64,000 nucleotides of DNA, from NCBI RefSeq assembly GCF_037120705.1, contig NZ_JAWLJU010000002.1, positions 2,950,001 to 3,014,000 of the forward strand. Reading direction: 5' to 3'. The notes beneath the pieces were generated by a model that made no database searches, had not been told where the DNA came from, and worked only from the letters and a program-made list of their open reading frames with translations. Of this stretch, positions 1 to 9,987 are shown piece after piece; position 1 is the first letter of the stretch, and each line of letters starts with the position of its first letter. The translations under genes were made by a program, and so were the position numbers. The DNA is from Pseudoalteromonas sp. UG3-2. GTDB taxonomy: Bacteria > Pseudomonadota > Gammaproteobacteria > Enterobacterales > Alteromonadaceae.

Positions 1-1627
<1,627 letters not shown>

Positions 1628-1842
1628 TACAACGCCAAAGTGGTTTAGCGACAGAAGTTGATAAGATACTAAAGTAGCAGCGGTTTTAGACCGCGACGAA
1701 GACAAAGAATTTAAGCAGTTTTTTCCAGATTTTAATGATTAAACAAGGTGACTAACCTCAGCGGTATCGCGAAATCAGTTCACCTTGCGCAAATGGAATG
1801 GTCGTGCGTGGCACGATGTCATTAGACATTTGCACCCAGTTT
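1628..1842 (+). other. 23S-5S internal spacer
   Basis: This is transcribed spacer between 23S and 5S. I see no tRNA in it. Sequence just after the 23S end should pair with the 5' flank outside the window to form the processing stem. Confidence 0.6.
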
Positions 1843-1957
1843 TCCTGGTGACTATAGCGTTTTGGAACCACCTGACTCCATGCCGAACTCAGAAGTGAAA
1901 CAAAACAGCGTCGATGATAGTGTGGGCTTCCCATGTGAAAGTAGAACATCGCCAGGG
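1843..1957 (+). rRNA. rrf: 5S ribosomal RNA
   Basis: The segment starts with cctggtgac and closes with the complementary catcgccaggg, which form helix I. Inside are the conserved ccgaactcagaagtgaaac block and the gatgatagtgtgggcttccc arm. The size of about 115 nt fits 5S rRNA. It lies 215 nt after the 23S end and before the rrn terminator. Ends are uncertain by a few bases. Confidence 0.95.
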
Positions 1958-2026
1958 CCTTATAAGTAGGTCGATGAAAGACATTCATCCATGAATCTCA
2001 TCGACATTAGTACTTCCTTGTACGTC

Positions 2027-2058
2027 AAACCCCGATTCGAAAGAGTCGGGGTTTTTTT
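2027..2058 (+). terminator. rrn operon rho-independent terminator
   Basis: An A-rich lead is followed by a CCCCGA...TCGGGG stem around a GAAA loop, with a G-U pair inside, then eight T residues. It closes the rRNA operon on the plus strand. Confidence 0.92.
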
Positions 2059-2326
2059 GCGTTTAGCGCACAATAAAAAGCGTGGGGTAAACCCGCGCCT
2101 ACAGGAAATAACAGCCTTGAGAGCAATGTAGACAGAGTGGTAAAGATAACCGCGCGACTCTGACAACCCTTGGACACACATCCCTGTGGAGGGCTTCCGG
2201 CTCGGTATCCATACCTCGCGTTCACTGCACTGCGAAGCAGTGCTTCGGTCGCAATGAACCCATGCCTACAGCATAAATATATTCGTGCTACTCAGTTCCA
2301 AAACTCGCGTGTACAACGACGTTATA
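2059..2326. other. Intergenic region, rrn to purU, with small repeat relics
   Basis: No gene is supported here. At 2083-2102 a right-end fragment (acccgcgcctacagg) resembles the MITE-like repeat near the DGR (11636-11684, 12518-12590). At 2227-2243 there is a perfect 7-bp hairpin, GCACTGC/GCAGTGC with a gaa loop. Confidence 0.45.
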
Positions 2327-3157
2327 TTATGAGAACACCACGGTTTTATTGCCGTTTATAAATACCTTATGCTCACAGGCGAGTTGTAGGGCATTACAAA
2401 ATACTGTTTTTTCGATATCTTTTCCTATCTTTGCCATTTCTTCGGCGTCATGAGCATGGGTGATCTGAGTGACATTTTGAGCAATGATGGGGCCCTCATC
2501 GAGTTCATCATTAACAAAGTGTGCTGTGGCACCAATGATCTTCACACCGCGCTCAAAGGCTTGGTGGTAGGGTTTGGCGCCAATAAATGCAGGTAAGAAA
2601 GAGTGGTGAATATTAATGATCTTGCCGGCAAAGCGAGATACGAACTCTGGGCTTAAAATGCGCATGTATTTGGCAAGGCCGATTATATCCGGTTGATAGC
2701 TGGCGATGACCTCTGCCAAGGCATGGTCATGCTCTTCACGACTGAGCCCTTGGTGCGAGACCAAGTGAAAGGGGATCCCAAAACCATCAACCAAGGGTTT
2801 TAAGGCATCGTAATTAGCAACCACGGCTTGGATTTCGATGTTAAAAGCGTGCTCATACTGTTTTAGTAAGGCGCCACCTAAGCAGTGAGCCTCTTTCGTT
2901 GCTAATAACACCACTTTTGTACGCTGTTGGCCATGCAGCGCGACTTTTGCGCCGGCTGGTAATGCCTGGCTCAAGTTATTAAGAAACGCCTTATCAGGCG
3001 CGCCAGTTAGTTCTGTGCGCATAAAAAAGCGCTTGGCTTCTTTATCTACAAACTCATTGTTACGGGTAATATTGAACTTATGCTGATGACATATATTGGT
3101 GATCTTGGCTATTAAGCCAATATCATCGGCACACTCAGTAGTTAGTATAAAACTCAT
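2327..3157 (-). CDS. purU: Formyltetrahydrofolate deformylase
   Basis: PurU hydrolyses 10-formyl-THF to formate and THF, supplying formate to PurT and balancing one-carbon pools. The 276-residue product has an N-terminal ACT domain (about 1-80, opening MSFILTTECADDIGLIAKI) and a formyl-hydrolase domain (about 85-270). Visible active-site elements are the NIHHSFLP segment (about 182-189) and the Asp of LDEGPII (about 220). I chose the ATG at 3157 because an aggaatgagga Shine-Dalgarno precedes it; an upstream ATG at 3181 would add eight residues that do not look conserved. The gene is monocistronic and convergent with the rrn operon. Length is normal for the family. Confidence 0.95.
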   Translation of the reverse strand: MSFILTTECADDIGLIAKITNICHQHKFNITRNNEFVDKEAKRFFMRTELTGAPDKAFLNNLSQALPAGAKVALHGQQRTKVVLLATKEAHCLGGALLKQYEHAFNIEIQAVVANYDALKPLVDGFGIPFHLVSHQGLSREEHDHALAEVIASYQPDIIGLAKYMRILSPEFVSRFAGKIINIHHSFLPAFIGAKPYHQAFERGVKIIGATAHFVNDELDEGPIIAQNVTQITHAHDAEEMAKIGKDIEKTVFCNALQLACEHKVFINGNKTVVFS

Positions 3158-3181
3158 TTCCTCATTCCTATAAATACTCAT

Positions 3182-3353
3182 TGTGAGTCAGGACAAATTA
3201 GCAAGTTTAAAATAAATAAGCTATTGAGTGAGAAAAATACAAACGAATTACGTGGAGATGGGTTGAAATTTTTTTGTCCTAAGCTAACGGAAAAAATAAA
3301 AAGCTGCACAGCTAGAAAATACCAACTGCTAGAATCGAGCAAAGGAAAGTTAA
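3182..3353. other. Divergent intergenic region, purU / DGR island
   Basis: This is 172 AT-rich bases between divergent genes, so it should hold promoters for both. I see no convincing operator. An aaaggaaag ribosome-binding site precedes the ATG at 3354. Confidence 0.4.
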
Positions 3354-6083
3354 ATGAAAGCCTGCCTACCTAAACTTTTAACGATCACACTTTGTGGTTT
3401 TTTGTCGGCGTGTGGTGGCTCAGACACCGCAACAGAGCAAGCTGAACCTACTACCAACTATACAATTACAACTGACCTAGTAGGCTCAGGAACAATAAAC
3501 CCTGAGAATATAATGGTAGAAGCAGGCGCCACGCAAACATTTAAACTGACTCCTGCTGAGGGCCACACCTTAGAAATGGTGGAAGGGTGTAATGGTTCCC
3601 TCGATAGAGGGGAGCTGGAGTACACCGTTGAAAACATTCAAAAAAATTGCACGATTGTCGCCTCTTTTGTTGCTAACAAGCTGAATATTGAAACCCAGCA
3701 CCCATCAGGCACAAAGCTTACACTGGACAAGTCATCTTATTACTATGGTGATAGCCTCAGTGCCACTATGGTGCTTGGAGAGGGCCATGTATTTGAGAGC
3801 ATATCAGGTTGTAACGGTGAATTAGTTGATGACGTGTATGCAGTGAACAAGCTCACTGAAAGCTGCGAAATTGTATTAAAAACGCAGAAGATAAAAGAAA
3901 CATTTAGCGACGAAAATAAAGAACAGCCAATACAAGTCGCTGTGCTTGACAATACCGGTACCATTGCAGCTACTAGCCAAGGAATAATTTCAACAGACCA
4001 CCCGAGCCTGCCAGAAATGCCAGAGGGGATAGTGCTACCGTTTGAGCTACTGGCATTGGACATTAATACGGAAGTGGGGGGCACGGCTCTGGTTGAGGTG
4101 ACCTACCCAAGCCCAGTTTCAGCCGATGCAACTTACCTAAAAAGCGATGGCGAGCAGTGGTATACGATGCCCGAAGAGCAAGCTCAGTTCTCTGAAGATG
4201 GCACCAGTGTAGTTTTAACTCTGCAAGATGGTGGTTATGGAGACAGTGACGGAATGGCCAACGGGATAATAAAAGATCCTGGTGGGGTAGCTGCAACTAA
4301 GCGCATTGAAGTAACCACGAATACCTCTGGTGAGGGGGAGATTACTCCTCGCTCACAGTTAGTAGACTATGGAGCCACCGCCAGCTTTACTTTGACGCCC
4401 AATGAGGGCTTTGAGATAACAGAAGTGTCAGGGTGTGAAGGAACCTTAGCGGGCAATACCTACACCACAGGCAGCATTACTTCTACGTGCCAAGTTAATG
4501 CAAGTTTTAGCCTGCAAGCTCTCACCATTAGCGCCAATGCCAGCGAAGGTGGCAGTATTTCACCCAGTACTCAAGCGGTAAACTATGGTGAGACCGCCAC
4601 TTTTACGCTCACACCAGATGAAGGCTATGAAATCAGTGAAGCTGCTGGCTGCAACGGCACACTTAGCGGCAACACCTACACCACCGGCATAATCACCTCA
4701 GCTTGCCAAATCAGTGCGAGTTTCAGTCAACAAACCTTTACTGTGGCTGCCAGCGCCGGTGAAGGCGGTGGTATTTCACCTAGCACGCAAACGGTAACTT
4801 ATGGCGACACTGCCACCTTTACGCTCACGCCTGATGAAGGCTATAAGATCACTGCTGCCACTGGGTGCAACGGTACGCTTAGTGGCAATACTTATACCAC
4901 CGGCATAATAACCTCAGCTTGCCAAATCAGAGCCAGTTTTAGTCAACAAACCTTTACCGTGGATGCCAGCGCCGGTGAAGGCGGTGGTATTACACCTAGC
5001 ACGCAAACGGTAACTTATGGCGATAATGCCACCTTTACGCTCACGCCTGATGAAGGCTATGAAATCAGTGAAGTTGCTGGGTGCAACGGCACACTTAGTG
5101 GCAGCACTTACACCACAGGTGCCATTACTTCTGCTTGCCAAGTTAACGCAAGTTTCAGCCAGCAATCGTTCAGCGTGGATGCGAGCGCTGGTGAAGGTGG
5201 TGGTATTTCACCTAGCACGCAAACGGTAACTTATGGCGATAGTGCCACCTTTACACTCACGCCTGATGAAGGCTATGAAATCAGTGAAGTTGCTGGCTGC
5301 AATGGCACACTCACTGGCAACACCTACACCACAGGTGCCATTACTTCTGCTTGCCAAGTCAGCGCGAGTTTTAGTCAAAGGCTGGTTACAGTCATAGCAC
5401 AGTCCAGCTCGGGAGGAAGTGTACAGCCTACATCGCAGTCAGTTGTTTATGGTCAAAGTGCTACTTTTAATATTACTACTCTAACAGGTTTTAATTTTCT
5501 AGATGCGGAGGGCTGTGAACAAGGCACCTTTTTAAATGGTGAATATGTTATAAATAGTGTCACTAAGTCCTGCAGTTTAACTTTTGAGTTTGTAGAAAAA
5601 GAAAAAGAGTCAAAGCTCACCACTAACTTAGAAAATCTTGCAATCGACCCTTATGAAGAGCCTGTATTCATCATTAATGGAAATGATAGTAAACGGTTAA
5701 GTAGCACTACAACTAATATTGACTCATCACCAGAGCAGCAAAAGCTTGTTTCATTAGTAAATGAATATGGCGAGCCTTTATTGTTAGGCATCAAGCATGC
5801 GGGAGAGCAGGAGGTCAACCTTTCAGTAGAGAGTAGTGCTTATACATTTATTATGACCTCGCAACACCTTTACGGAGTCCAGTTTCAAGATACTAAAACA
5901 CTATTCAGTCGCTTTAAGTCTCATCCAGACTTTACCGAGCTAGTCAAAGAGTTAACGACAAAAATAAATCAAGGAAGTCCATGCCCAATGGATTATTCAT
6001 GCAGTTTTATGGCCGCAATGATTGCTAATAAGATTGCAAAAGATACACAAATTGATGATCTGATCAGCTTGGAGGCAGAATAA
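3354..6083 (+). CDS. Surface lipoprotein with Cys-paired InlB-like repeats
   Basis: The product has 909 residues. A lipoprotein signal peptide ends in the lipobox LSAC-GG (Cys20). Two diverged repeats (about 35-180) are followed by a segment resembling the choice-of-anchor U domain (about 190-315, with GDSDGMANGIIKDPGG). Then come five near-identical 72-residue repeats (318-677) and a diverged sixth. Each repeat carries the pattern YG..ATFTLTPDEGYE, GCNGTL and a second Cys near its end, so one disulfide per repeat is likely. These resemble divergent InlB B-repeats. The C-terminal 200 residues are not recognised. The stop overlaps the start of the next gene by one base, so this lipoprotein is co-transcribed with the DGR target; I infer that it anchors or presents that protein at the surface. 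Confidence 0.9.
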   Translation: MKACLPKLLTITLCGFLSACGGSDTATEQAEPTTNYTITTDLVGSGTINPENIMVEAGATQTFKLTPAEGHTLEMVEGCNGSLDRGELEYTVENIQKNCTIVASFVANKLNIETQHPSGTKLTLDKSSYYYGDSLSATMVLGEGHVFESISGCNGELVDDVYAVNKLTESCEIVLKTQKIKETFSDENKEQPIQVAVLDNTGTIAATSQGIISTDHPSLPEMPEGIVLPFELLALDINTEVGGTALVEVTYPSPVSADATYLKSDGEQWYTMPEEQAQFSEDGTSVVLTLQDGGYGDSDGMANGIIKDPGGVAATKRIEVTTNTSGEGEITPRSQLVDYGATASFTLTPNEGFEITEVSGCEGTLAGNTYTTGSITSTCQVNASFSLQALTISANASEGGSISPSTQAVNYGETATFTLTPDEGYEISEAAGCNGTLSGNTYTTGIITSACQISASFSQQTFTVAASAGEGGGISPSTQTVTYGDTATFTLTPDEGYKITAATGCNGTLSGNTYTTGIITSACQIRASFSQQTFTVDASAGEGGGITPSTQTVTYGDNATFTLTPDEGYEISEVAGCNGTLSGSTYTTGAITSACQVNASFSQQSFSVDASAGEGGGISPSTQTVTYGDSATFTLTPDEGYEISEVAGCNGTLTGNTYTTGAITSACQVSASFSQRLVTVIAQSSSGGSVQPTSQSVVYGQSATFNITTLTGFNFLDAEGCEQGTFLNGEYVINSVTKSCSLTFEFVEKEKESKLTTNLENLAIDPYEEPVFIINGNDSKRLSSTTTNIDSSPEQQKLVSLVNEYGEPLLLGIKHAGEQEVNLSVESSAYTFIMTSQHLYGVQFQDTKTLFSRFKSHPDFTELVKELTTKINQGSPCPMDYSCSFMAAMIANKIAKDTQIDDLISLEAE
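4305..5384 (+). repeat. Five tandem 216-bp coding repeats
   Basis: The units start near 4305, 4521, 4737, 4953 and 5169, each 216 bp (72 codons) in frame within the lipoprotein gene. Units 3-5 are the most alike at DNA level, suggesting recent expansion or gene conversion. Copy number could vary between strains by slippage or recombination. Confidence 0.9.
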
Positions 6084-9000
6084 TGAATACAATTAGAATA
6101 ACAGCCATTGCTTTATTACTTTCTCCAAGTATTGGTTTTGCAAAGCAAAAGCTTACTAGTGGTATAAGTGTTGATGTAAATTCAGATGGCCTAATTCAAG
6201 TACATAATGGCTATTCTACAAATTATATCTTTCGGGGGATCGATCCCGCAACGGGTGATAGAGGGGAGATTGAGCTTATCGCCCCTTCTAACAAGGCTGT
6301 TGATTTTGACATAGCTGATCTGGAGTGGAGTGGGCTATTTCCAAGCGTAGATTTCAAACCCCCTAGTAAAGCCAGTGTAACAACTTCCATAGGTCTAGGT
6401 AACTATAACTACCCTAACAACAAGAGCTGGAAAAACAGTGACTTTGTTTTGCATGGAGCTAGTTTAGTGGATCTGGTAAGAAGGTTTCCTGCTGATAAGC
6501 AAGAGGGGATTGATGTACTTACCCTTTTTCTACTGAACACAGTGACCTTGGCTGATATAGGCTTAGAAGCGCTAGAGCGCGGTGAAAAGTCTGGTCTAAT
6601 AGCGAAAGAAAAAATAAAGAAGTTAACCTCACTAGCTGAGCTATTAAGAAATTATGAAGAGCAATTAAAACGCACAGAGGTGTTATTAAGCTATTCACAG
6701 GTGATGCTGGAAACAGTCAATGCCTACATTAATGCAGCTAATATTACCCCAGAGGATGCGCCCTATATATTTGAATTTAAGAAGTACTTTGAAATCACAC
6801 TTGATGCGGCAGCGAAAGTTGCAGAGCTAACTTCTTATACTTTTCCAGATAATAGTAAAGAAAAAGACCAAGTTAGAGGGACTATAAAGCAACAATTTAA
6901 GCAGTTGAAATCTAGCTTATTAAAAGACATAGACTTCGAGCAGCCAGCCCGAAACGTGATTGATAATGTTGCTGAGCATTTTTCTAACCAGTATCACTCT
7001 GCAAGTAATGACAGTGACAAAGCGCAATTGGTTATCCGTTATATGGTTGAGCCTCTAAATGCAACATTGAAAGCACATGTGCAATTGTTAGAAATGCAAA
7101 GAAGTAATGCAGCTCAAAAAGGGCATTTAGCTCAGGCCGAGCGCTTTAAAAATCAGATAGAGGCCATGCGAAATGGCAGAGCACTACTTACCCTAACAAG
7201 CCTATTATTTGCAACACCAGACTTTTTGACCACAATAACAAAAGAGCCCGAAAAAATAGTCCCTTTGTTGATCGATATCGGTCACGAAGTTGCAGGTATA
7301 TTACGTCAATCTGTAAGCCTCAATAATGCTGAAATTGTCACTAAGGCTCTATGGCAAAAGGCAAGTAACCTTGATGGCAGAAAGTCTTCATTTCATAAGA
7401 TCCGTAAAGCTTATAAAGGAGCGGAGAAAGCACAGCCCTATATGGCTGCAGTTGCCAGTGGTATGACTATTGGAAACCGCCTGATTCCATATGTTTGGGA
7501 CTTGGTTTTGGCGCCAAACCGTATTCAGTCGTCGATTGTTGATGGACAACTCAACAGTTATGGTCAAATGAAGACCCTAGCAAAGGTATACCGCTTAGAT
7601 AATTTTGGCACTAAGGAGCCTATTGCTTCGCTGTCTAACTTTGGTATTCAAAATGCCAGCATAGGCCTGTTGGATGGTGAGCGGATCCAGATTGATTTAT
7701 ATCTCTCGAGGCCGAAAATGTTCGATGAAACGCGTGCGCCTTGGCTAATTAATGACGCGTATGTCCCATCTGAGCTTTATACTGCGGATTTTAGTGCAGA
7801 AACCAAATACAGCTATAACTTTTTATGTGCCAAAAAAGTGCTAGGTGATCTCGAATATGCAAGCTATCACTGGGAAGACATCAGTTTTGATCTGGATGCA
7901 TTGAGTGGTAAATGCGGCAATGGTACTTGGTTCGGTGGTGATTGGTTTGAAAACTCAGCGCGCAGCACGCTTTATGAGCACCACAGTGAATTGCCGTCTA
8001 GGTATAAGCTCTTTGGTGAATTAGAGAGTAATGCACCTGTGGCAAGCTTTGAGTACACATATCAACAAGGAGATACGCCAGTAGAGGTCAAGGTAAGTGG
8101 TTTGGCAATGAACCGAATCAAGCACCTGATAACTATAAAGCCAAAGCCACAAAACATCGGCTTCAGTTACGATGAACTTAGAACTGATGACGGCAACTTA
8201 AACGTATTATTTGATGTTAGTCAAATCGTTGGCTCGGAGTATGATCCTGTCTCTCATTTCATTTGGAACTTTGGCGACGGCAGTAGCCACATGACCAGTT
8301 ATAACCAAGCTATTGCACACACTTACAACGAAGACGGAACTTATACTATCACCCTTACTGTGGTGACAGAGTCTGGTCAACAATATCAGTTAGAGAAAGT
8401 TATAACATTGGGGATTAAGCCTGATGCGCCTTATTTTGTAAAAATAGACTCTACCATTAACGATGATGACAGTTTGAATTTAGAGCTCTTTTGGCAAGAG
8501 GTTGAAGGAGTCAATGACTTTAATATTTATATAGCCAACGAAAGCTTTGCGGATCTGGATGATATTGCCAACTATGCAAGCCTCAGTGGCGCAAGGCGGA
8601 TTTCTGTAACTAGCAACACACCCTATACGATTGATGAGCTTTTGCTAGATACGGATTACTTTGTCGTCATTACCTCGCAAAATCAAGTAAACGAAAGTGT
8701 CCCTTCTAATGAACTAAAGGTTAATGTTAGAAAGCCAGAGCCATCCTCAGCCACAGGCAAGCTCAACGACACCGGCATTACCTGGTGCGCCGATGGCAGC
8801 ACCAACAACCTAGATTGCCCAATATCAGGCTACGAAGGCCAAGATGCCGAACATGGCCGCGATGCGCTCGCTGCTAAAGGGCAGTTGCAAAAAGTGGGTG
8901 GTGGTAAAGGAGGCTTTGACTTTACTAAGCTCGATGCCAATGGTAACCCGCTACCCGAATCGGCAAGCCAGTGGTCGTGTGTAAAAGACAACCACACTGG

Positions 9001-9454
9001 TTTAATCTGGGAAGTCAAAACCGACGACGGCGGCCTGCACGACAAAGACGACCGCTACAACTGGTATAACCCAGACAGTAACACTAACGGTGGTCATCCT
9101 GGTTATCAAGATGACGATGGCGATATTTGCTACGGCTATGATACCAATAACGAAGCTAGTTACTGTAATACCCACGCGTATGTTGAACGAGTAAACACAC
9201 AAAGCTTATGCGGTGCCAGCGACTGGCGACTGCCTAAAAAAGAAGAGCTGCGCTCTATTGTAGATTACAGCACAACCAATCCGGCAATCGATACCGACTT
9301 CTTCCCGCAGACGCGAAGTAGCTGGTATTGGTCGAGCTCGCCCTATGCCTACTACGATCACTACGCGTGGGGCGTCTATTTCGATGATGGCAGCGACTAC
9401 GACAGTTATAAGCTCAACGACGGACGCGTTCGATTGGTTAGAGCCGGACAGTGA
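6083..9454 (+). CDS. DGR target protein 1: exported PKD/Fn3-like protein with variable Lcl (DUF1566) domain
   Basis: The product has 1123 residues. A Sec signal peptide (about 1-20, ending GFA-KQ) has no lipobox. A helix-rich N-terminal half (about 130-470) is not recognised. A PKD domain follows (about 690-775, with WNFGDGSSH and HTYNEDGTYTITL), then an Fn3-like domain (about 780-885). The C-terminus is a DUF1566/Lcl C-type-lectin-like domain (about 890-1123: GLIWEVK, WRLPKKEELRSIVDY, SWYWSSSP, VRLVRAGQ). Residues 1088-1115 lie in VR1 and differ from the template translation only at adenine-encoded positions. A ggagg site lies 8 nt before the ATG. It is expected to be secreted or surface-held with the lipoprotein upstream and to bind a variable ligand through the Lcl face. 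The ligand is unknown. Confidence 0.92.
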   Translation: MNTIRITAIALLLSPSIGFAKQKLTSGISVDVNSDGLIQVHNGYSTNYIFRGIDPATGDRGEIELIAPSNKAVDFDIADLEWSGLFPSVDFKPPSKASVTTSIGLGNYNYPNNKSWKNSDFVLHGASLVDLVRRFPADKQEGIDVLTLFLLNTVTLADIGLEALERGEKSGLIAKEKIKKLTSLAELLRNYEEQLKRTEVLLSYSQVMLETVNAYINAANITPEDAPYIFEFKKYFEITLDAAAKVAELTSYTFPDNSKEKDQVRGTIKQQFKQLKSSLLKDIDFEQPARNVIDNVAEHFSNQYHSASNDSDKAQLVIRYMVEPLNATLKAHVQLLEMQRSNAAQKGHLAQAERFKNQIEAMRNGRALLTLTSLLFATPDFLTTITKEPEKIVPLLIDIGHEVAGILRQSVSLNNAEIVTKALWQKASNLDGRKSSFHKIRKAYKGAEKAQPYMAAVASGMTIGNRLIPYVWDLVLAPNRIQSSIVDGQLNSYGQMKTLAKVYRLDNFGTKEPIASLSNFGIQNASIGLLDGERIQIDLYLSRPKMFDETRAPWLINDAYVPSELYTADFSAETKYSYNFLCAKKVLGDLEYASYHWEDISFDLDALSGKCGNGTWFGGDWFENSARSTLYEHHSELPSRYKLFGELESNAPVASFEYTYQQGDTPVEVKVSGLAMNRIKHLITIKPKPQNIGFSYDELRTDDGNLNVLFDVSQIVGSEYDPVSHFIWNFGDGSSHMTSYNQAIAHTYNEDGTYTITLTVVTESGQQYQLEKVITLGIKPDAPYFVKIDSTINDDDSLNLELFWQEVEGVNDFNIYIANESFADLDDIANYASLSGARRISVTSNTPYTIDELLLDTDYFVVITSQNQVNESVPSNELKVNVRKPEPSSATGKLNDTGITWCADGSTNNLDCPISGYEGQDAEHGRDALAAKGQLQKVGGGKGGFDFTKLDANGNPLPESASQWSCVKDNHTGLIWEVKTDDGGLHDKDDRYNWYNPDSNTNGGHPGYQDDDGDICYGYDTNNEASYCNTHAYVERVNTQSLCGASDWRLPKKEELRSIVDYSTTNPAIDTDFFPQTRSSWYWSSSPYAYYDHYAWGVYFDDGSDYDSYKLNDGRVRLVRAGQ

Positions 9455-9455
9455 C
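9328..9455 (+). repeat. DGR variable repeat VR1
   Basis: It aligns without gaps to TR at an offset of 660 bp. Over the 100-nt core (9331-9430) there are 22 mismatches, all at TR adenines (12 G, 8 T, 2 C), and none at the 56 other positions. The stretch from cgttcgattggtta through gagccgga is nearly invariant and is the presumed initiation-of-mutagenic-homing end. The TGA stop of target 1 (9452-9454) lies inside the homology. Confidence 0.97.
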
Positions 9456-9487
9456 TTGGCTTTTAGATTAGCGAGGTAAAGTAAACG

Positions 9488-9859
9488 ATGGACTACAAAC
9501 AATTACCCATTTGGCGCTCGGCAAATTTGTTGTTAGTTACCATTGAAGAGGCTGTGTTGCATTTTCCTCGTTATCACAAATACACCTTGGGGAGTGAATT
9601 GCGGCAAAAAGCAATGCGTATTTGCCAGTGTATTCATAGGGCTGTTACTCGCAGGCGCAGTAAAGCTAAGCTTGTGCAGCAGCTTTCGGAACTAATAGAT
9701 GACCTAAAATGTCAGGTGCAATTGGCAAAAGAGCTCCATGCGTTTAAGTCATTTAGTCAGTTTCAATCGGTGGTAGAGTTAGTTGTCGGCTTGGGTAAAC
9801 AAGCTGGCGGCTGGTTAAAGCAAACACGGGCTGAATTGCCTCTCAATCAAGGGAGGTAA
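9488..9859 (+). CDS. avd: DGR accessory variability determinant (Avd-like)
   Basis: This 123-residue basic, all-helical protein (MDYKQLPIWRSANLLL...) has the size, predicted four-helix character and position expected of Avd. Avd forms a ring that binds the DGR reverse transcriptase and the TR RNA and is needed for mutagenic retrohoming. It belongs to the four-helix-bundle group related to 23S-intervening-sequence (S23) proteins. Lys/Arg runs (RRRSKAK near 56-62) could contact RNA. It sits 33 bp after the VR1 gene and 121 bp before TR. A gcgagg site lies about 11 nt before the ATG. Assignment rests on size, composition and context. Confidence 0.85.
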   Translation: MDYKQLPIWRSANLLLVTIEEAVLHFPRYHKYTLGSELRQKAMRICQCIHRAVTRRRSKAKLVQQLSELIDDLKCQVQLAKELHAFKSFSQFQSVVELVVGLGKQAGGWLKQTRAELPLNQGR

Positions 9860-9987
9860 GCGTCCCCACTCACTGTGCGCCTCGCTCACTGGTTATCCTG
9901 TAATTTATGGGGCCAGTATTACAACGTAATTGGGTGTTACCTTGGTGGATACACTCAACCAACGTAAGTAGCGAGGTTAATTGTGGC
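9860..9987 (+). other. avd-TR spacer, likely 5' part of the TR RNA
   Basis: This non-coding stretch precedes TR. It contains a small attac/gtaat inverted repeat (about 9919-9931) and a gcgagg sequence at 9971-9976 that also occurs before avd. In known DGRs, sequence next to TR is part of the structured RNA bound by RT-Avd; that role here is inferred. Confidence 0.45.

Noticed and set aside
2170..2361. Short plus-strand frame before purU
   Set aside because: It has no ribosome-binding site, overlaps the purU 3' end and reads through repeat and hairpin sequence.
4305..5384. 216-bp repeats as a CRISPR array
   Set aside because: The units are contiguous, in frame and translate to a protein repeat; there are no spacers.
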